The notes below the pieces were generated by a model. That model saw nothing but the letters and a program-made list of their open reading frames with translations. It was not told where the DNA came from and ran no database searches. Position numbers and translations under genes: made by a program. Positions 25,305-32,951 of a DNA stretch of 36,718 bases are shown here, piece after piece. This DNA comes from Acidobacteriota bacterium (GTDB lineage: Bacteria; Acidobacteriota; Terriglobia; Bryobacterales; Bryobacteraceae), in the NCBI GenBank assembly GCA_030550335.1, contig JAUQPO010000002.1, positions 1 through 36,718 of the forward strand, given 5' to 3'. Every line of letters starts with the position of its first letter. Position 1 is the first letter of the stretch.

Positions 25305-26441
25305 TCACGCCGGCACACGAACGCAACTGGCTGGCAAGTCCACCTCGGCGCGGCTAGATTTGCGCCGAGCCACCGAAGCCGTCAACCGCGACACAGGCTT
25401 GGCAAGCCCCAGGCCAGGATCCACTCGAATTTGCAACCCATCCCCCTCGGGGTCATAGACGACCCGCAGTGTTGATCCCCCAGGCACCTGACCCCGCGCC
25501 ACCAAAGAAGCCACTGGCTGCACTACGTGCCGGTGGATCACACGCTTGAGCTCTCGAGCACCGTACTCCGGGCTAGTGCCGTGTCGGAGCAAAAACTGGC
25601 GGCTCTCGTCCGACACCTCGATGCGGAACGCCCCTTCGCCGAGCCGCTCGATGACGTGGCGCTGGAACGCCTCAAGTTGCTGGTCGAGTATGGCCTGGAG
25701 CGACTCTTCAGACAGCGGGTGGTAAGTCACGATCACATCGATCCGATTGACAAACTCGGGCGGGAACCGCTTCTGGATGGCCAGCCGCCCCACGCGGTCC
25801 AACCGGTTACCCAACTCCGCCGGATCCAAGGTGGCCTCCCGCGGGAAACCGAACTTGGGTCGTAACAGCTCCTGCATCTCTTTCGCGCCGGCGTTGCTAG
25901 TCATGAAGATCAGGCTCTTTTCGAAATTGACCGTAGTATTGTCGCCCAGGTGCAAGATGGCCCGGTCGAGAACGCCGAGCAGTAGTTGGACCAACGAAGG
26001 AGCCGCCTTCTCAACCTCATCGAATAGAACGATGGAAAGGTCCGAGTGGGGGCTGGTGACGGCCTGAAGCTTTTGCTGGGTGATCATGGGGTGGGTCTCC
26101 CTATGACCCAGGTATCCAGGTGGCGCCCCGATGAGCTTGGCGACCTCATGATCCAACTGGAACTCACCGCAATCGATCTTCAGGACGTTCTTCGGGCTGC
26201 CGTGGAGGACCTGAGCCAGACTTTCGACCGTGTGAGTCTTGCCGGTACCGGTGGGCCCCAGCAGCATGAACACGCCCACCGGGCGCCCTGGAGGAGCCAA
26301 GTTCGCTTCGTACATTTCGATGTAGGGCACAATAGCGGCGATGGCCGCGGGCTGGCCAATGATCCAACGCTGCAACGAGCTGGCCAAGTCGGTGTGAGTG
26401 GACTTGGGGGCGGAACCGTGGACAGCGTTTGGTGTCGACAT
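25305..26441 (-). CDS. Stand-alone ClpB/ClpA D2-like AAA+ ATPase
   Basis: A 378-aa protein that corresponds to a single AAA+ module plus the small C-terminal domain of HSP100 unfoldases, without an N-domain, D1 ring or M-domain. Seen: IIGQPAAIAAIVPYI (the usual D2 entry), Walker A GPTGTGKT (62-69), pore loop GAPPGYLGH (about 106-113), Walker B IVLFDEVEKA with D141/E142, sensor 1 TSNAG (N183), the VNRIDVIVTY arginine-finger region and sensor 2 GARELKR. No ClpP-docking loop (IGF/IGL) is seen. Such a ring could remodel proteins or complexes alone; the substrate is unknown. Short single-ring HSP100-like ATPases also occur in secretion systems, but no such genes are here. AGGAGG lies 12 bases upstream of the ATG. 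Convergent with the JAMM-like gene, only 9 bp apart. Confidence 0.87.
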   Translation of the reverse strand: MSTPNAVHGSAPKSTHTDLASSLQRWIIGQPAAIAAIVPYIEMYEANLAPPGRPVGVFMLLGPTGTGKTHTVESLAQVLHGSPKNVLKIDCGEFQLDHEVAKLIGAPPGYLGHRETHPMITQQKLQAVTSPHSDLSIVLFDEVEKAAPSLVQLLLGVLDRAILHLGDNTTVNFEKSLIFMTSNAGAKEMQELLRPKFGFPREATLDPAELGNRLDRVGRLAIQKRFPPEFVNRIDVIVTYHPLSEESLQAILDQQLEAFQRHVIERLGEGAFRIEVSDESRQFLLRHGTSPEYGARELKRVIHRHVVQPVASLVARGQVPGGSTLRVVYDPEGDGLQIRVDPGLGLAKPVSRLTASVARRKSSRAEVDLPASCVRVPA

Positions 26442-26511
26442 GGATGGGGTGAGCCTCCTGGTATCGCCCAGGGTAGCGGGGCTGTGAGAAGGAGGGGTGT
26501 TTCGAAAACGT

Positions 26512-27663
26512 TTAAGAAACCCTGAACTCCGGCACCCCAGCTAAACTTTTTCCCTCCCAAAATGAACGAATTCCCGCTACTATGCGCTCGCTCGCCCGCC
26601 CATCACCGTAAGGGTTGTGAATGCGCGCCATGCGTGCGTACGCTTGCTCGTCCTCCAGTAGCCTCGTCGCCTCAGCCACGATCCGATCCGGATCCGTCCC
26701 CACCAGCCGAACCGTCCCCACTTCAACGGCTTCCGGCCGCTCGGTCTTCTCCCTCAACACCAGAATGGGCTTGCCCAACGAAGGTCCCTCTTCCTGGATC
26801 CCACCTGAATCGGTGACCACCAGGTACGCCCGTCGTAACAGGTCCACAAACCCCACGTACTCCAGTGGCTCCCACAACTCCACGTAGGGCACGCCTCCGA
26901 GTAACCTCCTCACTGGGCCGGACACGTTGGGATTCGGGTGCACCGGGTACACAATCCGTACATCGCCCCGTCGTGCTAACCGTACCAGCGCCTCGCAAAT
27001 CCGCTCCAGCGGCCGCCCGAAGCTTTCCCGGCGGTGCGCGGTCACTACGATCAACTTGCGTCCATCCTGTGGAAGGTCCGCCCCCAAGCCGGTAAGCTCT
27101 CCTTGCTCGAGTCGTCTAGCTACATCCAGTACGGCATCAATGACTGTGTTGCCAGTCACCAAGATCCTGTCCCGCGGAACCCCTTCCAATACCAGGTTCT
27201 GGGCCGCCCGGGCAGTGGCAGCGAAGTGCAAAGCTGCCAAGCGGCTCGTCAGCACGCGATTCATTTCCTCGGGGAACGGCTGTTGCATGTCGCCCGTGCG
27301 CAACCCAGCTTCCACGTGCGCCACCGGCACGCGCATGTAAAATGCCGCTAGGGCCCCGCACAACGTTGTGGTCGTATCGCCCTGAACCACAACTAGGTCG
27401 GGTTTCTCCTCCCGCAGCACCGGCTCTAAGCCAGCGACGATCCGGCTGGTGGACTCGAACAGGCTTTGGCCAGGCCGCATGAGATCCAAATCCCAGTCGG
27501 GTCGGACGCCGAAGACCGCCAGCACCTGGTCCAGCATCTCCCGATGCTGCGCAGTGACGCAAACACGCACCTGGGCCCACTCCCGCTCGACCGCTAATCT
27601 CTGAACCACCGGGCAGAGCTTGATGGCTTCAGGACGCGTGCCGAAGACGAACAATACCCTCAT
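26512..27663 (-). CDS. wecB: UDP-N-acetylglucosamine 2-epimerase (non-hydrolysing)
   Basis: Interconverts UDP-GlcNAc and UDP-ManNAc in the cytoplasm, supplying ManNAc-type residues for surface polysaccharides. Family signatures run through the 383-aa protein: VLFVFGTRPEAIKLCPVV, VQGDTTTTL, HVEAGLRTGDMQQPFPEEMNR, VTGNTVIDAV, THRRE-like TAHRRESFGRPL, and DSGGIQEEGPSLGKPILVLR followed by TERPEAVE. The ATG is chosen because relatives start just before the VLFVFGTRPEA strand; an in-frame GTG eight codons upstream is possible and neither has a clear ribosome site. It lies upstream of the AAA+ gene on the same strand, 70 bp away, and downstream of the 2-hydroxyacid dehydrogenase gene. No O-antigen cluster surrounds it, so it looks like a stand-alone supply gene. 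Confidence 0.95.
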   Translation of the reverse strand: MRVLFVFGTRPEAIKLCPVVQRLAVEREWAQVRVCVTAQHREMLDQVLAVFGVRPDWDLDLMRPGQSLFESTSRIVAGLEPVLREEKPDLVVVQGDTTTTLCGALAAFYMRVPVAHVEAGLRTGDMQQPFPEEMNRVLTSRLAALHFAATARAAQNLVLEGVPRDRILVTGNTVIDAVLDVARRLEQGELTGLGADLPQDGRKLIVVTAHRRESFGRPLERICEALVRLARRGDVRIVYPVHPNPNVSGPVRRLLGGVPYVELWEPLEYVGFVDLLRRAYLVVTDSGGIQEEGPSLGKPILVLREKTERPEAVEVGTVRLVGTDPDRIVAEATRLLEDEQAYARMARIHNPYGDGRASERIVAGIRSFWEGKSLAGVPEFRVS

Positions 27664-27751
27664 AGCCGACTGTTTCGTGGTGGTCACACCAGTGGTCCAG
27701 CAACCCAGGCTGTTTCACCAATGCCGTCAGAATGCCAGAACTCCGCTCGGT

Positions 27752-28732
27752 TCAGTTGCCTTTCCACGCCTCGGGGTTGACCAGATTGGGCGGCCGCTCC
27801 CCGCGCAAAGCAGCCAAAGCATTCTCCACTGCCATCAAGCACATCTTGCGCCGGGTCTCAATAGAAGCACTTCCGATATGCGGGGTGAGAACGACTTGCC
27901 GCAGCTCGAGCAGCCCTGGGTGCACTCGAGGTTCGTTTTCGAACACGTCCAGGCCTGCCCCAGCGATAATGCCCTCACGGAGAGCCCGAACAAGAGCCTC
28001 CTCATCGATGACAGGTCCCCGAGCCGTGTTGATGAGAATCGCCGTCGGTTTCATCAAGCCGAGTTCTCTGGCACCGATCAGATGCCGGGTGTTGGAATTC
28101 AGAGGCACGTGGATGCTCACGAAATCCGAATTCCGCAGCAATTCCTCTAGCGACACGTACCGGGCATCCAGCTCCTGCTCGACTTCCGCAGGAGCCCGTT
28201 CGAGGTCGTAGTAGAGTATCTGCATGGAGAAGCCTAAGGCGCGACGGGCAACCGCACGACCGATGCGCCCAAAACCCACGATGCCCAGCGTCTTGTGATG
28301 CACGTCATAACCGGCCAGCAAATCGATCGCCCAGTTCTTCCATTGGCCGGAGTGAACGAACTGGTGACCTTCGACGATCCGGCGCGCGGCAGCCAACAGC
28401 AAGCCGAAGGCCAAATCTGCAGTCGTATCCGTGAGCACGTCCGGAGTGTTGGTTACCAAGATGCCTGCTCGCGTGGCCGCGTCCAGATCCACGTTGTCGT
28501 AGCCCACGGCCACGTTCGCAATCACGCGGATCCCCTGCAGTTGGTTGATGACGTCGGCGGTGAATTTGTCCGTCAACTGGCTGACGATCGCCTGCTTGCC
28601 CCGCGCTCGCCTTAACAGTTGCTCAGCAGGTAAACCATCGTCCGTAGCTTCGTAATCCACCTCGCAGTAGCGCTCCAGCAGCTCAATTGCTTCAGGGAAG
28701 ATGCGCTTGGTGACCAGGACGCTCGGTCTCAC
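27752..28732 (-). CDS. D-isomer-specific 2-hydroxyacid dehydrogenase (glyoxylate/hydroxypyruvate reductase type)
   Basis: NAD(P)H-dependent reduction of 2-keto acids such as glyoxylate or hydroxypyruvate. The 326-aa protein shows the GyaR-like order: VLVTKRIFPEAIELLE, VGYDNVDLDAATRAGILVTN, TADLAFGLLLAAARR, the nucleotide-binding TLGIVGFGRIGRAVARRA, then the catalytic Arg in LINTARGPVIDEEAL, Glu in AGLDVFENEPRV and His in VVLTPHIGSASIETR. The GTG start gives the expected N-terminus (RPSVLVTKRI). Longer starts, for example ATG at 28774, add residues not seen in relatives and would run over the promoter of the divergent gene. No strong ribosome site is visible. Divergent from the 3-hydroxyisobutyrate-dehydrogenase-like gene, and upstream of wecB by about 90 bp. 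The exact substrate is open. Confidence 0.92.
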   Translation of the reverse strand: MRPSVLVTKRIFPEAIELLERYCEVDYEATDDGLPAEQLLRRARGKQAIVSQLTDKFTADVINQLQGIRVIANVAVGYDNVDLDAATRAGILVTNTPDVLTDTTADLAFGLLLAAARRIVEGHQFVHSGQWKNWAIDLLAGYDVHHKTLGIVGFGRIGRAVARRALGFSMQILYYDLERAPAEVEQELDARYVSLEELLRNSDFVSIHVPLNSNTRHLIGARELGLMKPTAILINTARGPVIDEEALVRALREGIIAGAGLDVFENEPRVHPGLLELRQVVLTPHIGSASIETRRKMCLMAVENALAALRGERPPNLVNPEAWKGN

Positions 28733-28741
28733 GGAATGCAA

Positions 28742-28771
28742 TTGTGCCACAGCCACTTCAGCTCGTACAAT
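28742..28771 (+). promoter_or_regulatory. Candidate promoter of the beta-hydroxyacid dehydrogenase gene
   Basis: TTGTGC, an 18-bp spacer and TACAAT. The -10 matches consensus in five of six bases and the -35 keeps TTG. Expected start near 28778, about 24 bases before the ATG with AAGGAGG between. It sits in the short divergent region and favours the later GTG start for the minus-strand dehydrogenase. Confidence 0.45.
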
Positions 28772-28801
28772 CATCACTTCATCGTCAAGGAGGTAAACGC
28801 A

Positions 28802-29692
28802 ATGGCCAAGCTTGGCTTCTTGGGCTTGGGCATCATGGGCTACCCGATGGCCCGGAACCTGCGCCGCAAGGGTCACGAGCTTTGGGTTTGGTCCCACACC
28901 AGGGCCAAAGCCGAGCGCCTGGCATCGGAAGAAGGCGCAGTAGCTTGCGGGAGTCCGAAAGAGGTCGCCGCCCAGGTCGAGTGTGTGTTTGTGTGCGTGG
29001 GGGACACCGAAATGAGCCGAGGGGTCATTTTGGGCCCGGGCGGCGTAATCGAAGGGGCCGAAGCGGGTCTAGTGGTGGTCGACTGCAGTACCATCTCCCC
29101 ACTGGTTTCCGCCGAGATCAACCGGCAACTGGAAGCCAAGGGGGTGGAGATGCTGGATGCTCCGGTGACCGGGTCCAAAGCCGGAGCCGAGTCTGGCACG
29201 CTGACGTTCATGGTGGGCGGCAAGCGGGAGATATTTGAACGCGTGCGACCTTACCTGGAGGCTATGGGCACGCAGTTTTTTTACTGCGGGGGGCCGGGTA
29301 TGGGCTTGCGGGTCAAGGTGGTTCAGAACCTAATCCAGGCCAACATCCTGCAGGCCTTTAACGAAGGGATGGTCCTGGCAGTCAAGGCAGGGGTCGACCC
29401 GAACTTACTCCTCGAAGTCATCAACAACACCGGGGCCCGGTCGAACCTAGTGGCGGCCAAGGGTCCTAACGTCTTGCGGCGAGACTTCAGCACGCACTTT
29501 TCGACCAAGTGGATGTATAAGGATCTAGGGCTGGCACTGGAACTAGCCGCCCACGTCCGGGTTCCAATTCCTGGAACCGCTTTGACCCACCAGATCTTTC
29601 AGGCGGCCTTGGCCAAAGGTTGGAGTGAAGAGGATTACTCGTCCACAATCAAGGTCTTAGAGGAAATCGCCGGCGTGGTCGTTCAAGGCTGA
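28802..29692 (+). CDS. 3-hydroxyisobutyrate dehydrogenase / tartronate-semialdehyde reductase family protein
   Basis: A 296-aa NAD(P)-dependent beta-hydroxyacid dehydrogenase. The cofactor motif is GFLGLGIMGYPMARNL (5-20). The substrate-binding signature DAPVTGSKAGAESGTLTFMV follows, and the catalytic lysine lies in the GMGLRVKVVQNLIQANILQ stretch (K in the VKxxxN pattern). The C-terminal KDLGLALELA matches the family. The group includes GarR/GlxR, 3-hydroxyisobutyrate dehydrogenase and glyoxylate/succinic-semialdehyde reductase (GLYR), which cannot be told apart safely by eye. Start is fixed by AAGGAGG eight bases before the ATG. It is divergent from a glyoxylate-reductase-type gene, which suggests a joint role in small keto-acid or semialdehyde reduction. 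The ORF ends 25 bases before the promoter of the dxr leader. Confidence 0.92.
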   Translation: MAKLGFLGLGIMGYPMARNLRRKGHELWVWSHTRAKAERLASEEGAVACGSPKEVAAQVECVFVCVGDTEMSRGVILGPGGVIEGAEAGLVVVDCSTISPLVSAEINRQLEAKGVEMLDAPVTGSKAGAESGTLTFMVGGKREIFERVRPYLEAMGTQFFYCGGPGMGLRVKVVQNLIQANILQAFNEGMVLAVKAGVDPNLLLEVINNTGARSNLVAAKGPNVLRRDFSTHFSTKWMYKDLGLALELAAHVRVPIPGTALTHQIFQAALAKGWSEEDYSSTIKVLEEIAGVVVQG

Positions 29693-29716
29693 ACAAAAAA
29701 TTTTCCGCGGCCACGC

Positions 29717-29745
29717 TTGAACTTCCAATGTTCATATTCTAGAAT
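29717..29745 (+). promoter_or_regulatory. Strong sigma70-type promoter for the dxr-rseP transcript
   Basis: TTGAAC, a 17-bp spacer and TAGAAT, in a locally AT-rich stretch. Expected start at about 29751-29753. That is immediately before the left arm of a 12-bp inverted repeat, so the 5' end of the RNA would enter the stem at once. Confidence 0.65.
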
Positions 29746-29753
29746 TAGGACAG

Positions 29754-29827
29754 GCCGGGGAGGCAACTCCCACCAAAGCGAGACCAACCTCACACAAAGA
29801 CCCCTGAAGCAAACCTGCCTCCCCGGC
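29754..29827 (+). other. Structured 5' leader upstream of dxr (possible RNA element)
   Basis: GCCGGGGAGGCA at 29754-29765 is perfectly complementary to TGCCTCCCCGGC at 29816-29827. The RNA would start with a 12-bp, GC-rich closing stem around a 50-base C/A-rich, G-poor segment with little internal structure. A second short palindrome, GGGGTCCCC, lies at 29851-29859, about 48 bases before the dxr ATG. The layout recalls a P1-closed regulatory RNA or a small RNA; no known riboswitch class was recognised, and it could also be the end of an upstream transcript. Confidence 0.45.
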
Positions 29828-29906
29828 GCCCCGCCAGGCGTGGCCTCATCGGGGTCCCCAACTAAGATCTTGGATGCTATGATGCGAGAGGCGGGTGGGT
29901 CGGTTC

Positions 29907-31112
29907 ATGCGCGCAGTAACCATCCTAGGATCCACCGGTTCGATCGGACGCAATACCTTGGACGTGATCCGGCGGTGGCCGGACCGGTTCCGGGTGTATG
30001 CGCTCGTGGCTGGCTGCAATGTCGATGAACTCGCCCGCCAAATCGTGGAGTTCCGACCCCGTTTGGCCGTCGTGGCGACCGAGAACGGTTGGCGGCTGCT
30101 GCAGGAGCGGTTGGAGCAACTCGGCTTGCCCAGGAGCCAATGGCCTGAGCTTGCCTGGGGCCCACAGGCCTACGTGGCAGCCAGCACCGCTCCCGAAGTG
30201 GATGTGGTGATTTCTGCGATCGTGGGAATTGCAGGGCTGGAGGCCACGTACCGAGCCGTGGAGTTAGGCAAACGCGTAGGACTGGCCAACAAGGAAACGC
30301 TCGTAGCTGGGGGAAAACTCGTCATGGGCGCAGCTCGCAAAGCCGGCACCGAGCTGATCCCCGTCGACAGCGAGCATAGTGGCGTTTACCAGTGCCTGAA
30401 GGCGGGCCGCCACAGCGAGATCGCCCGCCTGATCCTAACGGCCTCGGGCGGACCATTTCGCAATACTCCCAAGGAAGCGCTCCATTCGGTGACCCCAGAG
30501 CAGGCACTCCAGCATCCTACATGGAAGATGGGCAAGCGCATCACGATCGACTCGGCGACCTTGATGAACAAGGGGTTCGAAGTGATCGAAGCCCACTGGC
30601 TGTTCGACGTGCGCCCGGATCAGATCCAGGTGCTCATTCACCCCCAGTCGTCCGTACATGCCCTTGTGGAGTTCCGGGACGGCAGCGTCATCGCTCAAAT
30701 TTCGGTCACCGACATGCGCATGCCCATCCAATACGCGCTTACCTACCCGGAGCGAGCCGATGCGCCCGTGCCCCGTTACGACTGGACTGTGCCTCGGACT
30801 TGGCAGTTTGAGCCGCCGGACTTGGACCGGTTCCCGCTGTTGCGCCTAGCCTACCAGGCATTAGAGACGGGGCGATCGGCACCCTGCACTCTGAACGCCG
30901 CCGACGAAGTGGCGGTTGAGGCCTTCCTCTCGGGGGCCATCCGGTTCCCCGGGATTGCAGAAGTTGTCGAAGAGACGCTGCAACGGGTTCCAACCCGGGA
31001 GCTGGAATCGATTGAACAGGTCCTGGCTATGGACGCTGAGTCACGCCGCGTAGCCCGGGAGCTGGTCCTCCAGCGATCGACGCGCTCGACGGGTCAGATC
31101 GTTTCGGCGTGA
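29907..31112 (+). CDS. dxr: 1-deoxy-D-xylulose-5-phosphate reductoisomerase
   Basis: Second enzyme of the MEP isoprenoid pathway: converts DXP to 2-C-methyl-D-erythritol 4-phosphate with NADPH and a divalent metal. The 401-aa protein has the NADPH-binding TILGSTGSIGRNTLDVI at the start, GLANKETLVAGG, the metal-site PVDSEHSGVYQCL (D, E, then the later E), ILTASGGPFRNTP, PTWKMGKRITIDSATLMNKG and FEVIEAHWLF, and NAADEVAVEAFL in the C-terminal helices. ATG is preferred to a GTG four codons upstream since the protein then begins directly at the beta strand; GGGTGG is a weak ribosome site. A leader of about 155 bases with a 12-bp stem precedes it. rseP follows after 21 bp, the common dxr-rseP order in bacteria. 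Confidence 0.97.
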   Translation: MRAVTILGSTGSIGRNTLDVIRRWPDRFRVYALVAGCNVDELARQIVEFRPRLAVVATENGWRLLQERLEQLGLPRSQWPELAWGPQAYVAASTAPEVDVVISAIVGIAGLEATYRAVELGKRVGLANKETLVAGGKLVMGAARKAGTELIPVDSEHSGVYQCLKAGRHSEIARLILTASGGPFRNTPKEALHSVTPEQALQHPTWKMGKRITIDSATLMNKGFEVIEAHWLFDVRPDQIQVLIHPQSSVHALVEFRDGSVIAQISVTDMRMPIQYALTYPERADAPVPRYDWTVPRTWQFEPPDLDRFPLLRLAYQALETGRSAPCTLNAADEVAVEAFLSGAIRFPGIAEVVEETLQRVPTRELESIEQVLAMDAESRRVARELVLQRSTRSTGQIVSA

Positions 31113-31133
31113 ACTATCCTGAAGGAAAGGTCC

Positions 31134-32456
31134 ATGACGTTACTGGAAAATCTCTGGTGGCTGCTCGTTCTGATCGGGGTGATGATCCTCGTTCACGAGC
31201 TCGGCCACTATTGGGCCGCCCGCTTCTTCGACGTACGCGTCGAGGTGTTCAGCTTCGGTTTCGGCCCGAAACTATTCGGTTTCCGCCGCGGGGAAACGGA
31301 TTTCCGTTTTTCGTTATTCCTGCTGGGCGGCTACGTAAAAATGACCGGTGAACAGCCCGGCGACGAGTCGGCAAATGATCCCCGTAGCTTCCAGGCCAAG
31401 CCACGGTGGCAACGGCTGATTATCGCCCTGGCCGGGCCCGCTATGAACTTCGTACTGGCTGTGGCGCTCGTCACAGGAATGTTCATGCTCCACTACCCGA
31501 AACCCCCGGAAGCGATCCTGCCTGGGTCCATAGGCTACGTAGAAGAAGGCTCGCCCGCTGCACGCGCCGGAATCCGCCCGGGCGATCGGATCATAGAGAT
31601 TGGCGGCGTGCGCAACCCTTCCTGGGACGACATCTTGATGAAAGAGCTGGCCAGCGCAGGCAGGCCCTTGCAAGTCAAGGTACAGCGGGACCACCAGATT
31701 CTCAACTTTCAAGTCACGCCGGTCTACGACGCAGAGATTGGGGCAGGCCGAGCTGGTTGGCGCCAGGAGCTGCAAATCGAAGTCGCAGCACTGCTCGACA
31801 ACATGCCTGCGGCGACGGCAGGAATCCGGCCAGGTGATATCATTCTCACGGTTAATGGCCGGCCGGTGCGGTCCACCGCGGTTCTGCACGAGGAAATCCA
31901 CAACAGCGGCGGTCGCCCAGTTGAACTACTCATCCAACGCGACGGGCACCGGCGTCGAGTCCTTGTTCGGCCCAAGCTCACCCAAATCAGTGGTCAGCAG
32001 CGTTACCTGATCGGCGTCGAATTACGGCCGCGGGTGATCTACGGCCGGCTGCCGATTCACCAGGCGCTGGTCGAATCGGTTCGGCACAACGTACGGAGCG
32101 CTGGTCTCATTCTGGAGTTCCTAAAGGGGATCGTCGAGCGCCGCATGTCGGCCAAATCTCTCGAGGGCCCGATCCGGATCGCACAGTTGTCGGGCGAAGC
32201 GGCTCGCGAAGGTGCATGGCCCTTCATCAGCTTGATGGCCACAGTCAGCCTGAATTTGGCTGTGTTCAACTTGCTCCCCATCCCCATTCTGGATGGTGGT
32301 GTGATTCTGTTGCTGCTGATTGAGATGACCTTGCAGCGGGACCTGAGTATGGCAGCACGGGAGGCTGCCATCAAAGTGGGCTTGCTGGTGCTGTTTGCCG
32401 TAGTAATGTTCGTCCTCTACAACGACTTGCAGAAGGTCCTGCCGGCCGGTGGTTGA
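31134..32456 (+). CDS. rseP: RIP site-2 zinc metalloprotease RseP
   Basis: Intramembrane protease that cleaves anti-sigma factors and leftover signal peptides within the inner membrane. The 440-aa protein has HELGH (H21, E22, H25) in the first membrane helix, the GFGPKLFGFRRGETDFRFS and GGYVKMTGE motifs, AGPAMNFVLAVAL in the second helix, two PDZ domains (about 125-195 with SPAARAGIRPGDRI, and about 210-285 with PAATAGIRPGDIIL), and the third zinc ligand region NLLPIPILDGG (379-389, D387). A last hydrophobic helix follows (VGLLVLFAVVMFVLYND). GGAAAGG precedes the ATG by five bases or so. Co-transcribed with dxr; no anti-sigma factor or bamA gene is seen next to it, whereas bamA follows rseP in many bacteria. 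Confidence 0.96.
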   Translation: MTLLENLWWLLVLIGVMILVHELGHYWAARFFDVRVEVFSFGFGPKLFGFRRGETDFRFSLFLLGGYVKMTGEQPGDESANDPRSFQAKPRWQRLIIALAGPAMNFVLAVALVTGMFMLHYPKPPEAILPGSIGYVEEGSPAARAGIRPGDRIIEIGGVRNPSWDDILMKELASAGRPLQVKVQRDHQILNFQVTPVYDAEIGAGRAGWRQELQIEVAALLDNMPAATAGIRPGDIILTVNGRPVRSTAVLHEEIHNSGGRPVELLIQRDGHRRRVLVRPKLTQISGQQRYLIGVELRPRVIYGRLPIHQALVESVRHNVRSAGLILEFLKGIVERRMSAKSLEGPIRIAQLSGEAAREGAWPFISLMATVSLNLAVFNLLPIPILDGGVILLLLIEMTLQRDLSMAAREAAIKVGLLVLFAVVMFVLYNDLQKVLPAGG

Positions 32457-32555
32457 AGTCCAACTCCCTTGCCCCCGCCTGAACCCTTGCCCCACTCGAC
32501 CCCAGGCCTACCTTTCGGCGTCCACAAAGCTCTGTGGCTCAACTCCGAGCCAAAT

Positions 32556-32714
32556 TTACGGCCGTTGAGCGCTAGGCCGGATCGGTTCTTCTTTCTGACC
32601 CAAGGGGGTGCCGCAGCCCGCGCACACGTAATCGTAAGTCTCCCGGTCCAGGAGCACAAGTAACAAACGTTTCCGGACCGGCATGGGGCCACCACAGCGG
32701 GGACAATACAGCAT
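32556..32714 (-). CDS. Small zinc-ribbon protein
   Basis: A 52-aa protein with two Cys pairs, CPRCGG near the N-terminus and CAGCG about 28 residues later (YVCAGCGTPLGQK), a typical zinc ribbon. Between them lies the basic stretch VRKRLLLVLLDRETYDYV. The start is uncertain: this ATG gives MLYCPRCGG, and the frame stays open for 75 more codons upstream, with another ATG at 32783. No good ribosome site supports either, and the longer part has no recognisable features. The function is unknown; similar small ribbons bind nucleic acid or serve as metal or complex subunits. It lies convergent to rseP and downstream of the giant secreted protein gene on the same strand. The 237 bases between that gene's stop and this ATG hold only this doubtful open frame. 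Confidence 0.6.
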   Translation of the reverse strand: MLYCPRCGGPMPVRKRLLLVLLDRETYDYVCAGCGTPLGQKEEPIRPSAQRP

Positions 32715-32951
32715 GTCCGATTCGAACTGTTGGAAATTCCACCCGTAGTCCTCTCCCCTCACGCCAAACCCTCCGAACACCATGAATCTCGCTGACCTAC
32801 AGTCCCGCACTTTGTATTTTGCGAAGCCAGCACGGCTAATGGTCAACCCGTGCTCAGAAGGTCCAGCAAAGAAGCAGCGCCGAGCGACTCGATTCTGCTC
32901 GACCAGGCTGGAGCGCTGGGCGGAGTACCGCCAGGGCACTCCGCCCGTGGC

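Noticed and set aside
29717-30028. 103-aa open frame starting within the dxr leader
   Set aside because: It begins inside the -35 box, overlaps dxr out of frame and has no ribosome site.
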